A DNA stretch of 64,000 bases, taken from Rhodanobacter sp. Lineage in GTDB: Bacteria > Pseudomonadota > Gammaproteobacteria > Xanthomonadales > Rhodanobacteraceae. The position numbers were made by a program, and so were the translations under genes. This document shows, piece after piece, positions 48,626 to 58,901 of the stretch (position 1 is its first letter; every line of letters starts with the position of its first letter). The stretch covers positions 1-64,000 of the forward strand of contig DAIDKO010000096.1 in NCBI GenBank assembly GCA_027450005.1. Direction: 5' to 3'. Below the pieces are notes generated by a model. That model made no database searches. It was not told the DNA's origin and worked only from the letters and a program-made list of their open reading frames with translations.

Positions 48626-48760
48626 CTACTTCATCAACAGAATTTGCGCGAATGACAACAGGTAGAACCCACCGACCACGACGGCCAGCACCCTCAAGGT
48701 CCGACGTACACCAAGGCGCCGCCTCCGTTCGAATTCCTCATCCGCATGCAGACTGGCCAT
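48626..48760 (-). CDS. 44-aa single-TM protein between cox1 and cox3
   Basis: Read directly: MASLHADEEFERRRRLGVRRTLRVLAVVVVGGFYLLSFAQILLMK*-type sequence (charged N-terminus, one TM); below the ORF-track length cut-off. Confidence 0.6.
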   Translation of the reverse strand: MASLHADEEFERRRRLGVRRTLRVLAVVVGGFYLLSFAQILLMK

Positions 48761-48779
48761 GCTTGCGCTCCCGTACCGA

Positions 48780-50393
48780 TCAATCGTTCACGTGGCCGTG
48801 CGCGAGCTCCTCGTCGTGCACCACCGGAGGGACTTCGAAGGTGTGGTGCGGCGCCGGCGAAGGCACCGTCCACTCCAGGCCCTTGGCGCTTTCCCACACG
48901 CGGTCGGCGGCCTTCTTCTTCGAGAAGAACACGCAATGCACGATCACGCCGAGGAAGATCAGCTGCGACGCGCCGAACAGGAAGCCGCCGATCGAACTGA
49001 TCATGTTGAAGTTGGCGAACGCCACGTTGTAGTCAGGGATGCGCCGCGGCATGCCGGCCAGCCCCAGGAAGTGCTGCGGGAAGAACAGCACGTTGACGAA
49101 CACCACGCTGCACCAGAAGTGCACCTTGCCCCAGAACTCGCTGTACATGTGTCCGGTCCACTTCGGCAGCCAGTAGTACGTGGCTGCCATGATCGCGAAC
49201 GCCGCGCCGGTCACCAGCACGTAGTGGAAGTGCGCGACCACGAAGTAGGTGTCGTGGTACTGGAAGTCCGCCGGCACCAGCGCCAGCATCAGGCCGGAGA
49301 AGCCGCCGATGGTGAACAGGATGATGAAGGCGATCGCGAACAGCATCGGCGTCTCGAACGTCATCGAGCCGCCCCACATCGTGGCCACCCAGTTGAACAC
49401 CTTCACGCCGGTCGGCACCGCGATCAGCATCGTCGCGTACATGAAGAAGATGTCCGCGCCCAGCGGCAGACCCACCGCGAACATGTGGTGCGCCCACACG
49501 ATGAACGACAGGAAGGCGATGCTGGCGATCGCATACACCATCGCCTTGTAGCCAAAGATCGGCTTGCGCGCGAAGGTCGGCACGATCTCCGAGATGATCC
49601 CGAACGCCGGCAGGATCATGATGTAGACCTCGGGGTGGCCGAAGAACCAGAACACGTGCTGGTACAGCACGGGGTCGCCGCCGCCGTGCGGATTGAAGAA
49701 GCTGGTGCCGAAGTACTTGTCGGTGAGCAGCATGGTCACCGCGCCAGCCAGCACCGGCATCACCGCGATCAGCAGGAACGCCGTGATCAGCCAACTCCAC
49801 ACGAACACCGGCATCTTCAGCAGGTCCATGCCGGGTGCGCGCATGTTGAGGATGGTGGCGATGATGTTGATCGCGCCCATGATCGAGCTGATGCCCATCA
49901 GGTGTATCGCGAACACCACGTAGGCCAGCGAATCGCTCTGCAGCGACAGCGGCGGATACATCGTCCAGCCGCCTGCCGGGCCACCACCCGGCAGGAACAG
50001 CGTGGACAGCAATAGCGTGAAGGCGAACGGCAGGATCCAGAACGAGAGGTTGTTCATGCGCGGCAGCGCCATGTCCGGCGCGCCGATCATCAGCGGGATC
50101 ATCCAGTTACCGAGGCCGACGAAGGCCGGCATGATCGCGCCGAAGATCATCACCAGCGCATGCATGGTGGTCATCTCGTTGAAGAACGCCGGCTGCACCA
50201 GCTGGAGGCCCGGCTTGAACAGCTCGGCGCGTATCACCATCGCGAAGCTGCCGCCGACGAAGAACATCGTCAGCGAGAAGATCAGGTAGAGCGTGCCGAT
50301 GTCCTTGTGGTTGGTGGACATCACCCAGCGCTGGAAGAACCCCTGCGGTGCGTGGTGGTGGTCGTGGTGATCGTGGGTGGCTTCGTGGGCCAT
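48780..50393 (-). CDS. coxA: Cytochrome c oxidase subunit I
   Basis: [41 protein letters not shown]...[17 protein letters not shown]...[27 protein letters not shown]. Confidence 0.97.
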   Translation of the reverse strand: MAHEATHDHHDHHHAPQGFFQRWVMSTNHKDIGTLYLIFSLTMFFVGGSFAMVIRAELFKPGLQLVQPAFFNEMTTMHALVMIFGAIMPAFVGLGNWMIPLMIGAPDMALPRMNNLSFWILPFAFTLLLSTLFLPGGGPAGGWTMYPPLSLQSDSLAYVVFAIHLMGISSIMGAINIIATILNMRAPGMDLLKMPVFVWSWLITAFLLIAVMPVLAGAVTMLLTDKYFGTSFFNPHGGGDPVLYQHVFWFFGHPEVYIMILPAFGIISEIVPTFARKPIFGYKAMVYAIASIAFLSFIVWAHHMFAVGLPLGADIFFMYATMLIAVPTGVKVFNWVATMWGGSMTFETPMLFAIAFIILFTIGGFSGLMLALVPADFQYHDTYFVVAHFHYVLVTGAAFAIMAATYYWLPKWTGHMYSEFWGKVHFWCSVVFVNVLFFPQHFLGLAGMPRRIPDYNVAFANFNMISSIGGFLFGASQLIFLGVIVHCVFFSKKKAADRVWESAKGLEWTVPSPAPHHTFEVPPVVHDEELAHGHVND

Positions 50394-50484
50394 GGCCTTG
50401 CACCTCTGCCTCAAGTCTGACGATGGCGCGGCCGGATGTGGCCGCTCCCGGAAATCCGTGGTTGCCGCGCGAGGCGGCGCCGGT

Positions 50485-51477
50485 TCAGCCGTTGCCGCCC
50501 TGTACCGAAGCCACCGCGACAGGCGCCGCGGCGCTGGAGGCTGCGGCCGGTGGCGCGGCGGGTGCCGGCGCGGACGCCTGCTCCTGCTTCGCCAGCCACT
50601 TCGCGAAGTCCGCACGCGAAACGGCCTTTACCACGATCGGCATGAAGCCGTGGTCCTGGCCGCACAGTTCGGCGCACTGGCCGCGGTAGGTACCCGGCAC
50701 GTTGATGTTGGTCCACGCCGTGTTGACGATGCCGGGGATGGCGTCCATCTTCCAGCCGAACGCCGGCACGAACCACGAGTGGATCACGTCGTCGCTGGTG
50801 ATCACAAAGCGGACCTTGGTGTGGATCGGCAGTACCAGCGGCTTGTCCACGTTCAGCAGGTAGGTGTTCTCGTTGCCGGTCTTCACGGCGTACGGGTCCA
50901 GCCCCGAGCCCAACTGGCGCGTCTTGTCGGAGAGCGCGTCGAGCTTGGACATAAAGCCGACCTTGCTGATCGGCTTGCCCTGGTAATCGACGTAGTCGTA
51001 GCGCCACTTCCACTGGTAGCCAGTGACCTTCACCGTCATCTGCGCGCCGGTGGTGTTCGCGAACGACACCAGGCCGCGGGTGGCCAGGTAGGCCAGCACC
51101 ATCAGGATGATCACCGGAATCGTGGTCCAGACGATTTCCACCGTGGTGTTGTGCGACCACTTCTCGGGTACCGCGCCGCGCGATTTGCGGAAGCGGAACA
51201 TGGCGATGAACATCGCGCCGAACACCAGCACGCCGATCACCACGCACACGCCGAACGCGACGTTGTTTAGGAAGTAAGGCTCGCCGGACCAGGTGGTCAC
51301 GCCCCGTGTGAGGTTGAGTTGCCACGGGTGGGGATCGGCCTGCGCAATACCGGCGCCCAGCGCCAGCACGATGGCCATCGACGCCACCAAGGCACGCCTG
51401 ATGCCGGTGATCCTGCCGCGGCTGGATCGGCCTCGCCCCGGCCGGGCCCCGTCAGTCCTGATGCTGCCAGATGTCAT
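50485..51477 (-). CDS. coxB: Cytochrome c oxidase subunit II
   Basis: [17 protein letters not shown]...[62 protein letters not shown] (CuA ligands). Confidence 0.96.
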   Translation of the reverse strand: MTSGSIRTDGARPGRGRSSRGRITGIRRALVASMAIVLALGAGIAQADPHPWQLNLTRGVTTWSGEPYFLNNVAFGVCVVIGVLVFGAMFIAMFRFRKSRGAVPEKWSHNTTVEIVWTTIPVIILMVLAYLATRGLVSFANTTGAQMTVKVTGYQWKWRYDYVDYQGKPISKVGFMSKLDALSDKTRQLGSGLDPYAVKTGNENTYLLNVDKPLVLPIHTKVRFVITSDDVIHSWFVPAFGWKMDAIPGIVNTAWTNINVPGTYRGQCAELCGQDHGFMPIVVKAVSRADFAKWLAKQEQASAPAPAAPPAAASSAAAPVAVASVQGGNG

Positions 51478-51497
51478 GCTCTCGCCCTTTGTTGAAC

Positions 51498-52043
51498 CTA
51501 TCCGCGCCGCCGGCCATTGACCTGATCCAGCAGCAGCTCGAGTTTCCGCAACAGCTCCACACGTTCCCGTTCGGCAAGGAACCGGCCGATTTCCAACTCG
51601 CGCCCGTGCGACGACAGCAGCAGGCGGCGACATCCGTTACCCCCTTCGTGCAACCGCACCCGCACCCAGCCAGGCTGGAAACTGGTGCGCTGTCGGCCCG
51701 GCAGCGATTGCACCACCAGCGACGCGTCGTCGAGGGTGATGCGCTCGCTGCGGTCGCCGGCACGCCAGGCCACGCAAAGGGCGATGGCCACGGCAGACGA
51801 TTCGACCAGGGCGAACAGCGGAGCGAATACATTCCCCACCCACGCGCCCAGAGCGGCGGTCGTCAGCGCCAGCGACGCCAGAAGCATGATGAGCCGGCCT
51901 AAGCCGCGGCGGCTTAGCGTGCGATTGGGCCTGAGCCAAATCGACACGCTGGGCAAGCCGGCAGCGGCTGGTCGTAGCACGATCATGGAGATCCGGCGTG
52001 CCAAGAGCGGTTCGATAATAGGTCGCAAGTTGGCAAGGGGCAA
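51498..52043 (-). CDS. DUF2244-family membrane protein
   Basis: SIWLRPNRTLSRRGLGRLIMLLASLALTTAALGAWVGNVFAPLFALVESSAVAIALCVAWRAGDRSERITLDDASLVV. Confidence 0.85.
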   Translation of the reverse strand: MPLANLRPIIEPLLARRISMIVLRPAAAGLPSVSIWLRPNRTLSRRGLGRLIMLLASLALTTAALGAWVGNVFAPLFALVESSAVAIALCVAWRAGDRSERITLDDASLVVQSLPGRQRTSFQPGWVRVRLHEGGNGCRRLLLSSHGRELEIGRFLAERERVELLRKLELLLDQVNGRRRG

Positions 52044-52138
52044 GAATGTCGCAGGGGCCCGCGCAAGGTCGACCCGGAAGCGGCGGCCCGGCGGCGCACG
52101 GCGTACAATCCGGCGTTCCCTTCTGCTCCCGTCCTGCC

Positions 52139-55100
52139 GTGACCCAGCCCATTCTCAGCCCCGAACTCCCCACCGGCGCCGAGCCGGCCCGTGCGCGCAT
52201 CACCGCCGCCTGGCTGCGCGACGAAACCGAAGCGGTCAACGACCTGCTCGCCCAGGCCACCCTGCCGCCAGCCGAGCGCGAGCAGGTGATCGACGTCGCC
52301 GCCGGCCTGGTCACCCGCGTGCGCGCCCGCGCCACGGACCAGAGCGCAGTGGAATCCTTCATGCGCCAGTACGATCTGTCCAGCGAGGAGGGCGTGCTGC
52401 TGATGTGCGTGGCCGAGGCGCTGCTGCGCATCCCGGACAAGGCCACCGCCGACAAGCTGATCCGCGACAAGCTGGGCGATGCCGACTGGAAGAAGCACCT
52501 CGGCCAGAGCGAATCGCTGTTCGTCAACGCCAGCACTTGGGGTCTGATGCTCACCGGCCGCTTGGTGAACCTGGCCGAGGAGACCCGCCGCGACTTCACC
52601 GGCGCGCTGAAGCGCCTGGCCGGTCGCGCCGGCGAGCCGGCGATCCGTCTCGCGGTGCGCCAGGCGATGCGCATCATGGGCCACCAGTTCGTGATGGGGC
52701 AGACCATCGACGAGGCCCTGGACCGCTGCGCCAGGAAGGAATACGCGGTTTACCGCTACTCCTACGACATGCTGGGCGAATCCGCGCTCACCGCGGAGAC
52801 CGCCGAGCGTTACCAAGAGGACTACCGCCGCGCGATTGCCCGCATCGGCGCGCGCGGTCCGTTCGCCAACCACACCGACGCGCCGTCAATCTCGGTGAAG
52901 CTGTCCGCGCTGCACCCGCGCTACGAGGTAGCCAAGCGCGCCATCGCCCGCCGCGACCTCACCGCCAAGCTGCTGGAGCTGTCGCAACTGGCGATGAAGG
53001 AGGGCATCGCACTCTCCGTGGATGCCGAGGAGGCCGACCGCCTCGAGCTCTCGCTGGACATCATCGGCGACGTGTTCGCGCACCCCTCGCTGGCCGGCTG
53101 GAACGGCCTCGGCATCGTGGTGCAGGCCTACTCCAAGCGCACCCCGTTCGTGATCGACTGGCTGATCGAAACCGCACGTGCGGCAAATCGTCGCTGGTAC
53201 GTGCGCCTGGTGAAGGGCGCCTATTGGGACGCCGAGATCAAGCGCGCGCAGGAACAAGGCCTGGCCGGCTACCCGCTTTACACGCGCAAGCCGAACACCG
53301 ACGTCTCCTACCTGGCCTGTGCACGCAAGTTGTTCGACGCCGGCAGCGAGCTGATCTACCCGCAGTTCGCCACCCACAACGCGCACAGCATCGCCGCCGT
53401 GCACCACATCGCGCGCGGCCGCCCGTTCGAGTTCCAGCGCCTGCACGGCATGGGCACCGACCTCTACGCCGAGGTGATCGGCACGCAGAACCTCAACGTG
53501 CCCTGCCGCGTGTACGCGCCGGTGGGCACGCACGAGGACCTGCTGCCCTACCTGGTGCGTCGCCTGCTCGAGAACGGCGCCAACACCAGCTTCGTCAACC
53601 GCGTGGTGGACGAGACCCTGCCGGTGCGCGAGCTCGTGGCCGATCCCTGCGAAACGGTGCGCCGCTTCGCCTCCATTCCCCACCCGCGCATCCCCCTGCC
53701 GGTCAACCTCTTTGGCGAACTGCGGAAGAATTCCATGGGCATCAACTTCTCCAACGACAACGAACTGAAGGCCACCGCCGAGGCCGTCAACGCCAAGTCC
53801 GGCCCGTGGAACGCCGCGCCGCTGGTGCCGGGCGGCCAGGGCAACGGCCCCGCCGTGCAGGTGACCAACCCGGCCGACCGCCGCCAGGTCGTGGGCAGCT
53901 ACGTCAGCGCCGACGCCGCGCTGGTGGACAAGGCGTTGGCCAATGCCGTCGCCGCCCAGCCCGACTGGGACCGCCTGCCCGCCGCCAGCCGCGCCGCCAT
54001 CCTGGAGCATGCGGCCGAACAGCTCGAGGCGCGCCGCGCCGAATTCATCGCGCTGTGCGTCCGCGAAGCCGGCAAGAGCCTGCCCGATGCCATCGCCGAG
54101 ATCCGCGAGGCCGCCGATTTCCTGCGCTATTACGCCACGATGGCGCGCCGCCTGTTCGGCCAGCCCGAGCAGCTGCCCGGCCCCACCGGCGAGAGCAACC
54201 AGCTGTTCCTCAATGGCCGCGGCGTGTTCGTCTGCATCAGCCCGTGGAACTTCCCGCTGGCGATCTTCCTAGGCCAGGTCAGCGCCGCGCTCGCGGCCGG
54301 CAACAGCGTGATCGCCAAGCCTGCCGAGCAGACCAGCCTGATCGGCCACGCCGCGGTGAAGCTGCTGCACGACGCCGGCGTGCCGGAGGCCGTGCTGCAG
54401 TACCTGCCCGGCGACGGTGCCGTGGTCGGCGCCGCGCTGACCCGCGACCCGCGCGTGGCCGGCGTGGCCTTCACCGGCTCCACCGAAACCGCCTGGGCGA
54501 TCAACCGTGCGCTGGCCGCGCGCAACGCGCCGATCGCCGCCCTGGTGGCCGAGACGGGCGGCCAGAACGCAATGATCGCCGACTCCTCCGCCCTGCCCGA
54601 GCAGATCGTCAAGGACGTGATCGCCTCGGCGTTCCAGTCCGCCGGCCAGCGCTGCTCGGCCGCGCGCGTGCTTTTCGTGCAGGAGGACATCGCCGACAAG
54701 GTGATCGGCATGCTCGCCGGCGCGATGGCTGAGCTGAAGGTGGGCGACCCCGGCCAGCTCTCGACCGATGTGGGCCCGGTGATCGACGAGGACGCGAAGA
54801 AGATCCTGGTCGACCATGCCGCGCGCATGGACAAAGAGGCGAAGAAGATCGCCGAAGTGGCGCTCGACCCGGCCGCGACCGCACACGGCACCTTCTTCGC
54901 GCCGCGCGCCTACGAGATTCCGGCACTGTCCACGCTCACCCGCGAGGTGTTCGGCCCGGTGCTGCACGTGCTGCGCTGGAAGGGCAGCGAGTTGAAGCAG
55001 GTGGTCGAACAAATCAACGCCACCGGCTACGGCCTCACCCTCGGCGTGCACAGCCGCATCGACGACACCGTGGAATACATCCGCAGCCACGCCCGCGTCG

Positions 55101-55294
55101 GCAACTGCTACGTCAACCGCAACCAGATCGGCGCGGTGGTCGGCGTGCAGCCATTCGGCGGCGAAAGCCTCTCGGGCACCGGCCCGAAGGCCGGCGGCCC
55201 GCACTACCTGTTGCGCTTCGCCGGCGAACGCACGCTCACTATCAACACCACCGCCGCTGGCGGCAATGCTTCACTGCTGACGATCGGCGAGTGA
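52139..55294 (+). CDS. putA: Bifunctional proline dehydrogenase / P5C dehydrogenase (no N-terminal RHH domain)
   Basis: GTG start VTQPILSPELPTGAEPARARITAAWLRDETEAV; PRODH (SVKLSALHPRYE, VRLVKGAYWDAEIK) and ALDH (PWNFPLAIFLGQVSAALAAGNSVIAKPAEQT, QSAGQRCSAARVLFV). Confidence 0.96.
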   Translation: MTQPILSPELPTGAEPARARITAAWLRDETEAVNDLLAQATLPPAEREQVIDVAAGLVTRVRARATDQSAVESFMRQYDLSSEEGVLLMCVAEALLRIPDKATADKLIRDKLGDADWKKHLGQSESLFVNASTWGLMLTGRLVNLAEETRRDFTGALKRLAGRAGEPAIRLAVRQAMRIMGHQFVMGQTIDEALDRCARKEYAVYRYSYDMLGESALTAETAERYQEDYRRAIARIGARGPFANHTDAPSISVKLSALHPRYEVAKRAIARRDLTAKLLELSQLAMKEGIALSVDAEEADRLELSLDIIGDVFAHPSLAGWNGLGIVVQAYSKRTPFVIDWLIETARAANRRWYVRLVKGAYWDAEIKRAQEQGLAGYPLYTRKPNTDVSYLACARKLFDAGSELIYPQFATHNAHSIAAVHHIARGRPFEFQRLHGMGTDLYAEVIGTQNLNVPCRVYAPVGTHEDLLPYLVRRLLENGANTSFVNRVVDETLPVRELVADPCETVRRFASIPHPRIPLPVNLFGELRKNSMGINFSNDNELKATAEAVNAKSGPWNAAPLVPGGQGNGPAVQVTNPADRRQVVGSYVSADAALVDKALANAVAAQPDWDRLPAASRAAILEHAAEQLEARRAEFIALCVREAGKSLPDAIAEIREAADFLRYYATMARRLFGQPEQLPGPTGESNQLFLNGRGVFVCISPWNFPLAIFLGQVSAALAAGNSVIAKPAEQTSLIGHAAVKLLHDAGVPEAVLQYLPGDGAVVGAALTRDPRVAGVAFTGSTETAWAINRALAARNAPIAALVAETGGQNAMIADSSALPEQIVKDVIASAFQSAGQRCSAARVLFVQEDIADKVIGMLAGAMAELKVGDPGQLSTDVGPVIDEDAKKILVDHAARMDKEAKKIAEVALDPAATAHGTFFAPRAYEIPALSTLTREVFGPVLHVLRWKGSELKQVVEQINATGYGLTLGVHSRIDDTVEYIRSHARVGNCYVNRNQIGAVVGVQPFGGESLSGTGPKAGGPHYLLRFAGERTLTINTTAAGGNASLLTIGE

Positions 55295-55305
55295 GCCATC
55301 GCCGC

Positions 55306-55337
55306 GCCCACGCTCCCAATCCGTTGGGAGCGTGGGC
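55306..55337 (+). terminator. Strong hairpin downstream of putA
   Basis: GCCCACGCTCCCAA-TCCG-TTGGGAGCGTGGGC, 14-bp perfect stem; no clear T-tract. Confidence 0.6.
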
Positions 55338-55420
55338 TGAGGCGAAGGGGAAATGCTTTTCGGCATTGGCGTGATGCCGACGCAGCGAGTCGCTTCGCGC
55401 CATGGCTCAGGAGCGCCTGC

Positions 55421-56302
55421 ATGGCAAGACAACAGCGGAGAGGGCAAGCCGAAGTCACCCGCTGGATGGGGCCGTTGCTCGACTGCTTGCGCGCACTCGG
55501 TGGTTCGGCCAAGCCGCAGGAAGTATCACGGTGGATCGCGCACGAACAGCATCTGTCTCGCGAAATTACCGAAGCCACTCTCAAATCCGGCGCCAATCGT
55601 TTCCATAACCAGGTGCAATGGGCACGCCAGTACTTGGTGTGGGAAGGCTTGCTGGATGACAGCCGCCGCGGTATCTGGACGCTGACTCCATTGGGTTGGA
55701 AAACCCATCTCGACGAGGATGCGTCGCACGGTCTCTTTCTCAATCGAGCGAAGACCAATCAGGCCGAACGCAAGCAGCACGCGGAAACAGCACCGCACGC
55801 CGAACCCGAACTGGCCGAGACCCAGCCACCCGGAGAAGCCCGCGATCTGGACCTGCTCGACATCCTCAAGTCCCTGCCGCCGCACGGCTTCGAGCTGATC
55901 TGCGGTCGCCTCCTGCGCGAGCACGGATTCGAGGACGTGGAAGTCACCCAGCGCTCGCGCGACGGAGGCATCGACGGCTATGGCCTGCTACGTCTCAGCC
56001 CCTTCGTGAGCCTGCGTGTCGCGTTCCAGGCCAAACGCTACAAGGATGTCGTCGCACGAAGCGCCGTAGGCGAATTCCGCAATGCACTGCTGGGCCGAGC
56101 CGAGAAGGGGGTGTTCATCACCACTGGACGGTTCACGCAAGACGCTGAATCCGAAGCGACGCGCGATGGCGTGGTGCCAATCGAGCTCATCGACGGCGAG
56201 CAACTGGTGGAACTGTTCCAGGACAAGCTCATCGGCGTAAAGCCCAGGACGATCTTTGAGATCGACCACGCATTCTTCAACGAATTCCGCCGCGAAGCCT
56301 GA
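55421..56302 (+). CDS. Mrr-like restriction endonuclease
   Basis: N-terminal winged-helix-like domain plus HGFELICGRLLREHGFEDVEVTQRSRDGGIDGYGLLRLSPFVSLRVAFQAKRYKDVVARSAVGEFRNALLGRAEKGVFITTGRFTQDA (D...QAK nuclease core). Confidence 0.9.
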   Translation: MARQQRRGQAEVTRWMGPLLDCLRALGGSAKPQEVSRWIAHEQHLSREITEATLKSGANRFHNQVQWARQYLVWEGLLDDSRRGIWTLTPLGWKTHLDEDASHGLFLNRAKTNQAERKQHAETAPHAEPELAETQPPGEARDLDLLDILKSLPPHGFELICGRLLREHGFEDVEVTQRSRDGGIDGYGLLRLSPFVSLRVAFQAKRYKDVVARSAVGEFRNALLGRAEKGVFITTGRFTQDAESEATRDGVVPIELIDGEQLVELFQDKLIGVKPRTIFEIDHAFFNEFRREA

Positions 56303-56393
56303 GGCAAGACGGCGCACCCACGTACGCGCCATGCTGGCAAGAGTAATTAACTGATGCTTGATATGTGCTCATACCTATCTATAAATACTCACG

Positions 56394-56588
56394 ATGAGCA
56401 ATCAATATCGGATAAGCGAATTCGCCCAACGTATCGGTCGAGCGACGAGCACGATTCGTCGCTGGGAACGAGAGGGCAAACTGACCGCCAAGCACCTTCC
56501 ATCCGGCCAGCGTTATTTTGACGAATCGGGAAGAGCGTCAAGAGGCTTCAGTTGGGCGGCGAAAGCCGCGTCAACGAAGTGCGGATAA
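56394..56588 (+). mobile_element. Truncated IS607-type resolvase N-terminus (MerR-like HTH)
   Basis: MSNQYRISEFAQRIGRATSTIRRWEREGKLTAKHLPSGQRYFDES then unrelated tail and stop. Confidence 0.68.
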
Positions 56589-56621
56589 ATCCTATGAGCA
56601 ACTTTGCTCAAGTGTATAGGA

Positions 56622-57054
56622 ACAGCACTACCGCAAGCAGTTCGACGTCAACGTACTGGGGCTGCTGCTGACCACCCAGGCGGCAGCGAAACATCTGGGC
56701 CAGGGCGGTAGCATCATCAACATCGGCTCGCTGGTCAGCCGCATCACCCCGCCGGCTTCGGCGGTGTACACGGCCACCAAGTCGGCGGTGGAAGGCATCA
56801 CCGGCGCGCTGGCACGTGAACTGGGCCCGCGCGGCATAAGCGTCAACGCGCTGTACCCGGGCCTGGTCGAAACGGAAGGCACGCACAGCGCCGGCTTTAT
56901 CGGCTCCGACTTCCACACCCAAGCCGCGTCGGAGACGCCGCTGGGCCGTATTGGCCAGCCGCAGGACATTGCCTCCATCGCGGTCTTCCTCGCATCCGAC
57001 GACGCCGGCTGGCTCACCGGCGAAAAGCTCTACGCCAGCGGAGGCCTGCGCTGA
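56622..57054 (+). pseudogene. 5'-truncated SDR oxidoreductase
   Basis: Open frame EQHYRKQFDVNVLGLLLTTQAAAKHLGQGGSIINIGSLVSRITPPASAVYTATKSAVEGITGALARELGPRGISVNALYPG... with TAG immediately upstream and no Rossmann GxxxGxG half. Confidence 0.75.
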
Positions 57055-57269
57055 CCGCCATCGGCGGCAACGTACTGGGGGCGTCGGCGACGTGACCTGT
57101 GACCGCCCGCTTGCGCAATACGCGAGCGGGCGGTCGCGTCGACGCACCGCGAATCCGCGGCATAGGCAGGCGCTCGGTTGCGTTGGCGTTTCGTCGCCGG
57201 ATCGCCGCCCCGCGCCGGCATCACGCCACCGGGCATGTGGAGCGTTGAACTTCGCGTAAGATTCCCACC

Positions 57270-58670
57270 ATGACAGATCTCGACCATAGCCTGAGCCGCC
57301 TGCGCGAGGCGCAGGCGCGCGAACCGTTGCCGGCCTGGGCGCCACGTGTCGAACGCCTTCGCGCGCTGGAACGCCTGCTGCTGGCGCACCGCGCGGAGAT
57401 CGCCGCGGCAATCCACGCCGACTTCGGCAACCGCCCGATGGAGGAAACCGAGCTCCTGGAGGTCTTCCCCAGCCTCTCGGCGGTGCGCCACGCATTGCGC
57501 CATGGCAAGCGCTGGATGCGGCCGAAGCGGCGTTTCGCCGACCTGCTGTTCCTGCCCGCGCATATCGAACTGCGTCCGCAGCCGCTGGGCGTGGTCGGCA
57601 TCATCGTGCCGTGGAACTACCCGCTCTACCTCGCCGTGGGGCCGCTGGTCGACGCGCTGGCGGCAGGCAACCGCGCGATGCTGAAAATGAGCGAATACAC
57701 GCCGGGTTTCTCCGCGCTGTTCGCCGAACTCGTGGCCAAATACTTTCGCAACGACGAAGTGTGGGTGGTGAATGGCGATGCCGCCGTGGGCCAAGCGTTC
57801 GCCGCGCTGCCGTTCGACCACCTGCTGTTCACCGGCTCCACCGCGGTGGGCCATCACGTGATGCGCGCCGCCTCGGCCAACCTGACCCCGGTAACGCTGG
57901 AGTTGGGCGGCAAGTCGCCGGCGCTGATCGGCCCCGGGGCGCGACTTGAGCACGCGGCCGAGCGCATCGTGTTCGGCAAACTGATCAACGCCGGACAGAC
58001 CTGCATAGCTCCCGACTACGTGCTGCTGCCGCGCGCGCGCGTGGCGGAATTCACCGCCGCCGCGCGGGCCGCGGCGGCGCGCCTGTACCCTGATCTGGCG
58101 CGCAATGCGCAATACGCCAGCATCGCCACCGAGCGCCACTACGCGCGGCTGTCCACGCTACGCGACGAGGCGAAGGCCGCCGGCGCCATCGTCGAGCCGC
58201 TGTCCGACGCCGCGCCCGACGCTGGGCGCCGCCTGCTGCCGCCCGTCATGCTGGCTGACGTGCGCGACGACATGACGGTGATGCAGGAGGAAATCTTCGG
58301 CCCGTTGCTGCCGTTGGTGCCCTATGACACGTTGGACGAGGCGATCGCCTTCGTCCGCGCGCGCCCGCATCCGCTTGCGCTGTACCTGTTCGAGACCGAA
58401 CAGAAGCTGATCGACCGCGTGCTCGCAGGCACCCACGCCGGCGGCGTCACCGTCAACGACACGCTCTACCACATCGCCCAGCACGGCCTGCCGTTCGGCG
58501 GCGTCGGCGCTTCCGGCATGGGGGGTTACCACGGCGAAGCGGGCTTCCGCACCTTCTCGCACCTGAAGCCCGTGTTCCGCCAAGCGCGCTGGAACGGCGT
58601 GGGGCTACTCAACCCGCCTTATGGAGTGCGTTTCAAGCGCATGCTGGCGCTGATGCTTAAGCGCGGTTGA
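57270..58670 (+). CDS. Coniferyl-aldehyde-dehydrogenase-like ALDH
   Basis: HADFGNRPMEETELLEVFPSLSAVRHALRHGKRWMRPKRR, IIVPWNYPLYLAVGPLVDALAAGNR, VTLELGGKSPALIG, NAGQTCIAPDYVL. Confidence 0.88.
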   Translation: MTDLDHSLSRLREAQAREPLPAWAPRVERLRALERLLLAHRAEIAAAIHADFGNRPMEETELLEVFPSLSAVRHALRHGKRWMRPKRRFADLLFLPAHIELRPQPLGVVGIIVPWNYPLYLAVGPLVDALAAGNRAMLKMSEYTPGFSALFAELVAKYFRNDEVWVVNGDAAVGQAFAALPFDHLLFTGSTAVGHHVMRAASANLTPVTLELGGKSPALIGPGARLEHAAERIVFGKLINAGQTCIAPDYVLLPRARVAEFTAAARAAAARLYPDLARNAQYASIATERHYARLSTLRDEAKAAGAIVEPLSDAAPDAGRRLLPPVMLADVRDDMTVMQEEIFGPLLPLVPYDTLDEAIAFVRARPHPLALYLFETEQKLIDRVLAGTHAGGVTVNDTLYHIAQHGLPFGGVGASGMGGYHGEAGFRTFSHLKPVFRQARWNGVGLLNPPYGVRFKRMLALMLKRG

Positions 58671-58686
58671 AGCCAGCAGGCCTACG

Positions 58687-58722
58687 AAAAGGCCTCCCCG
58701 AGAACTTACGGAGAGGCCTTTT
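58687..58722. terminator. Bidirectional terminator
   Basis: AAAAGGCCTCcCCG-AGAACTTA-CGGAGAGGCCTTTT. Confidence 0.75.
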
Positions 58723-58901
58723 CAAATCAAATGCAGAAACGCCTGTCTGAGGGCGGAAAAGTGCTGTCATTCACTTTCCTGACTCGTCGAATCCGGACCG
58801 CGCCGACCTCGGCTCCGCGGGTTGGTCGCTGACGCGCTCGGCACACGAGCGATCCATCCTTGGATCGCGCTTTCAGGCCGTCTTGCGCCGGCCGGAAGTC
58901 A

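Noticed and set aside
51685-54732. 1015-aa plus-strand ORF
   Set aside because: Wrong frame over putA; Arg/Pro-rich product with no family signature
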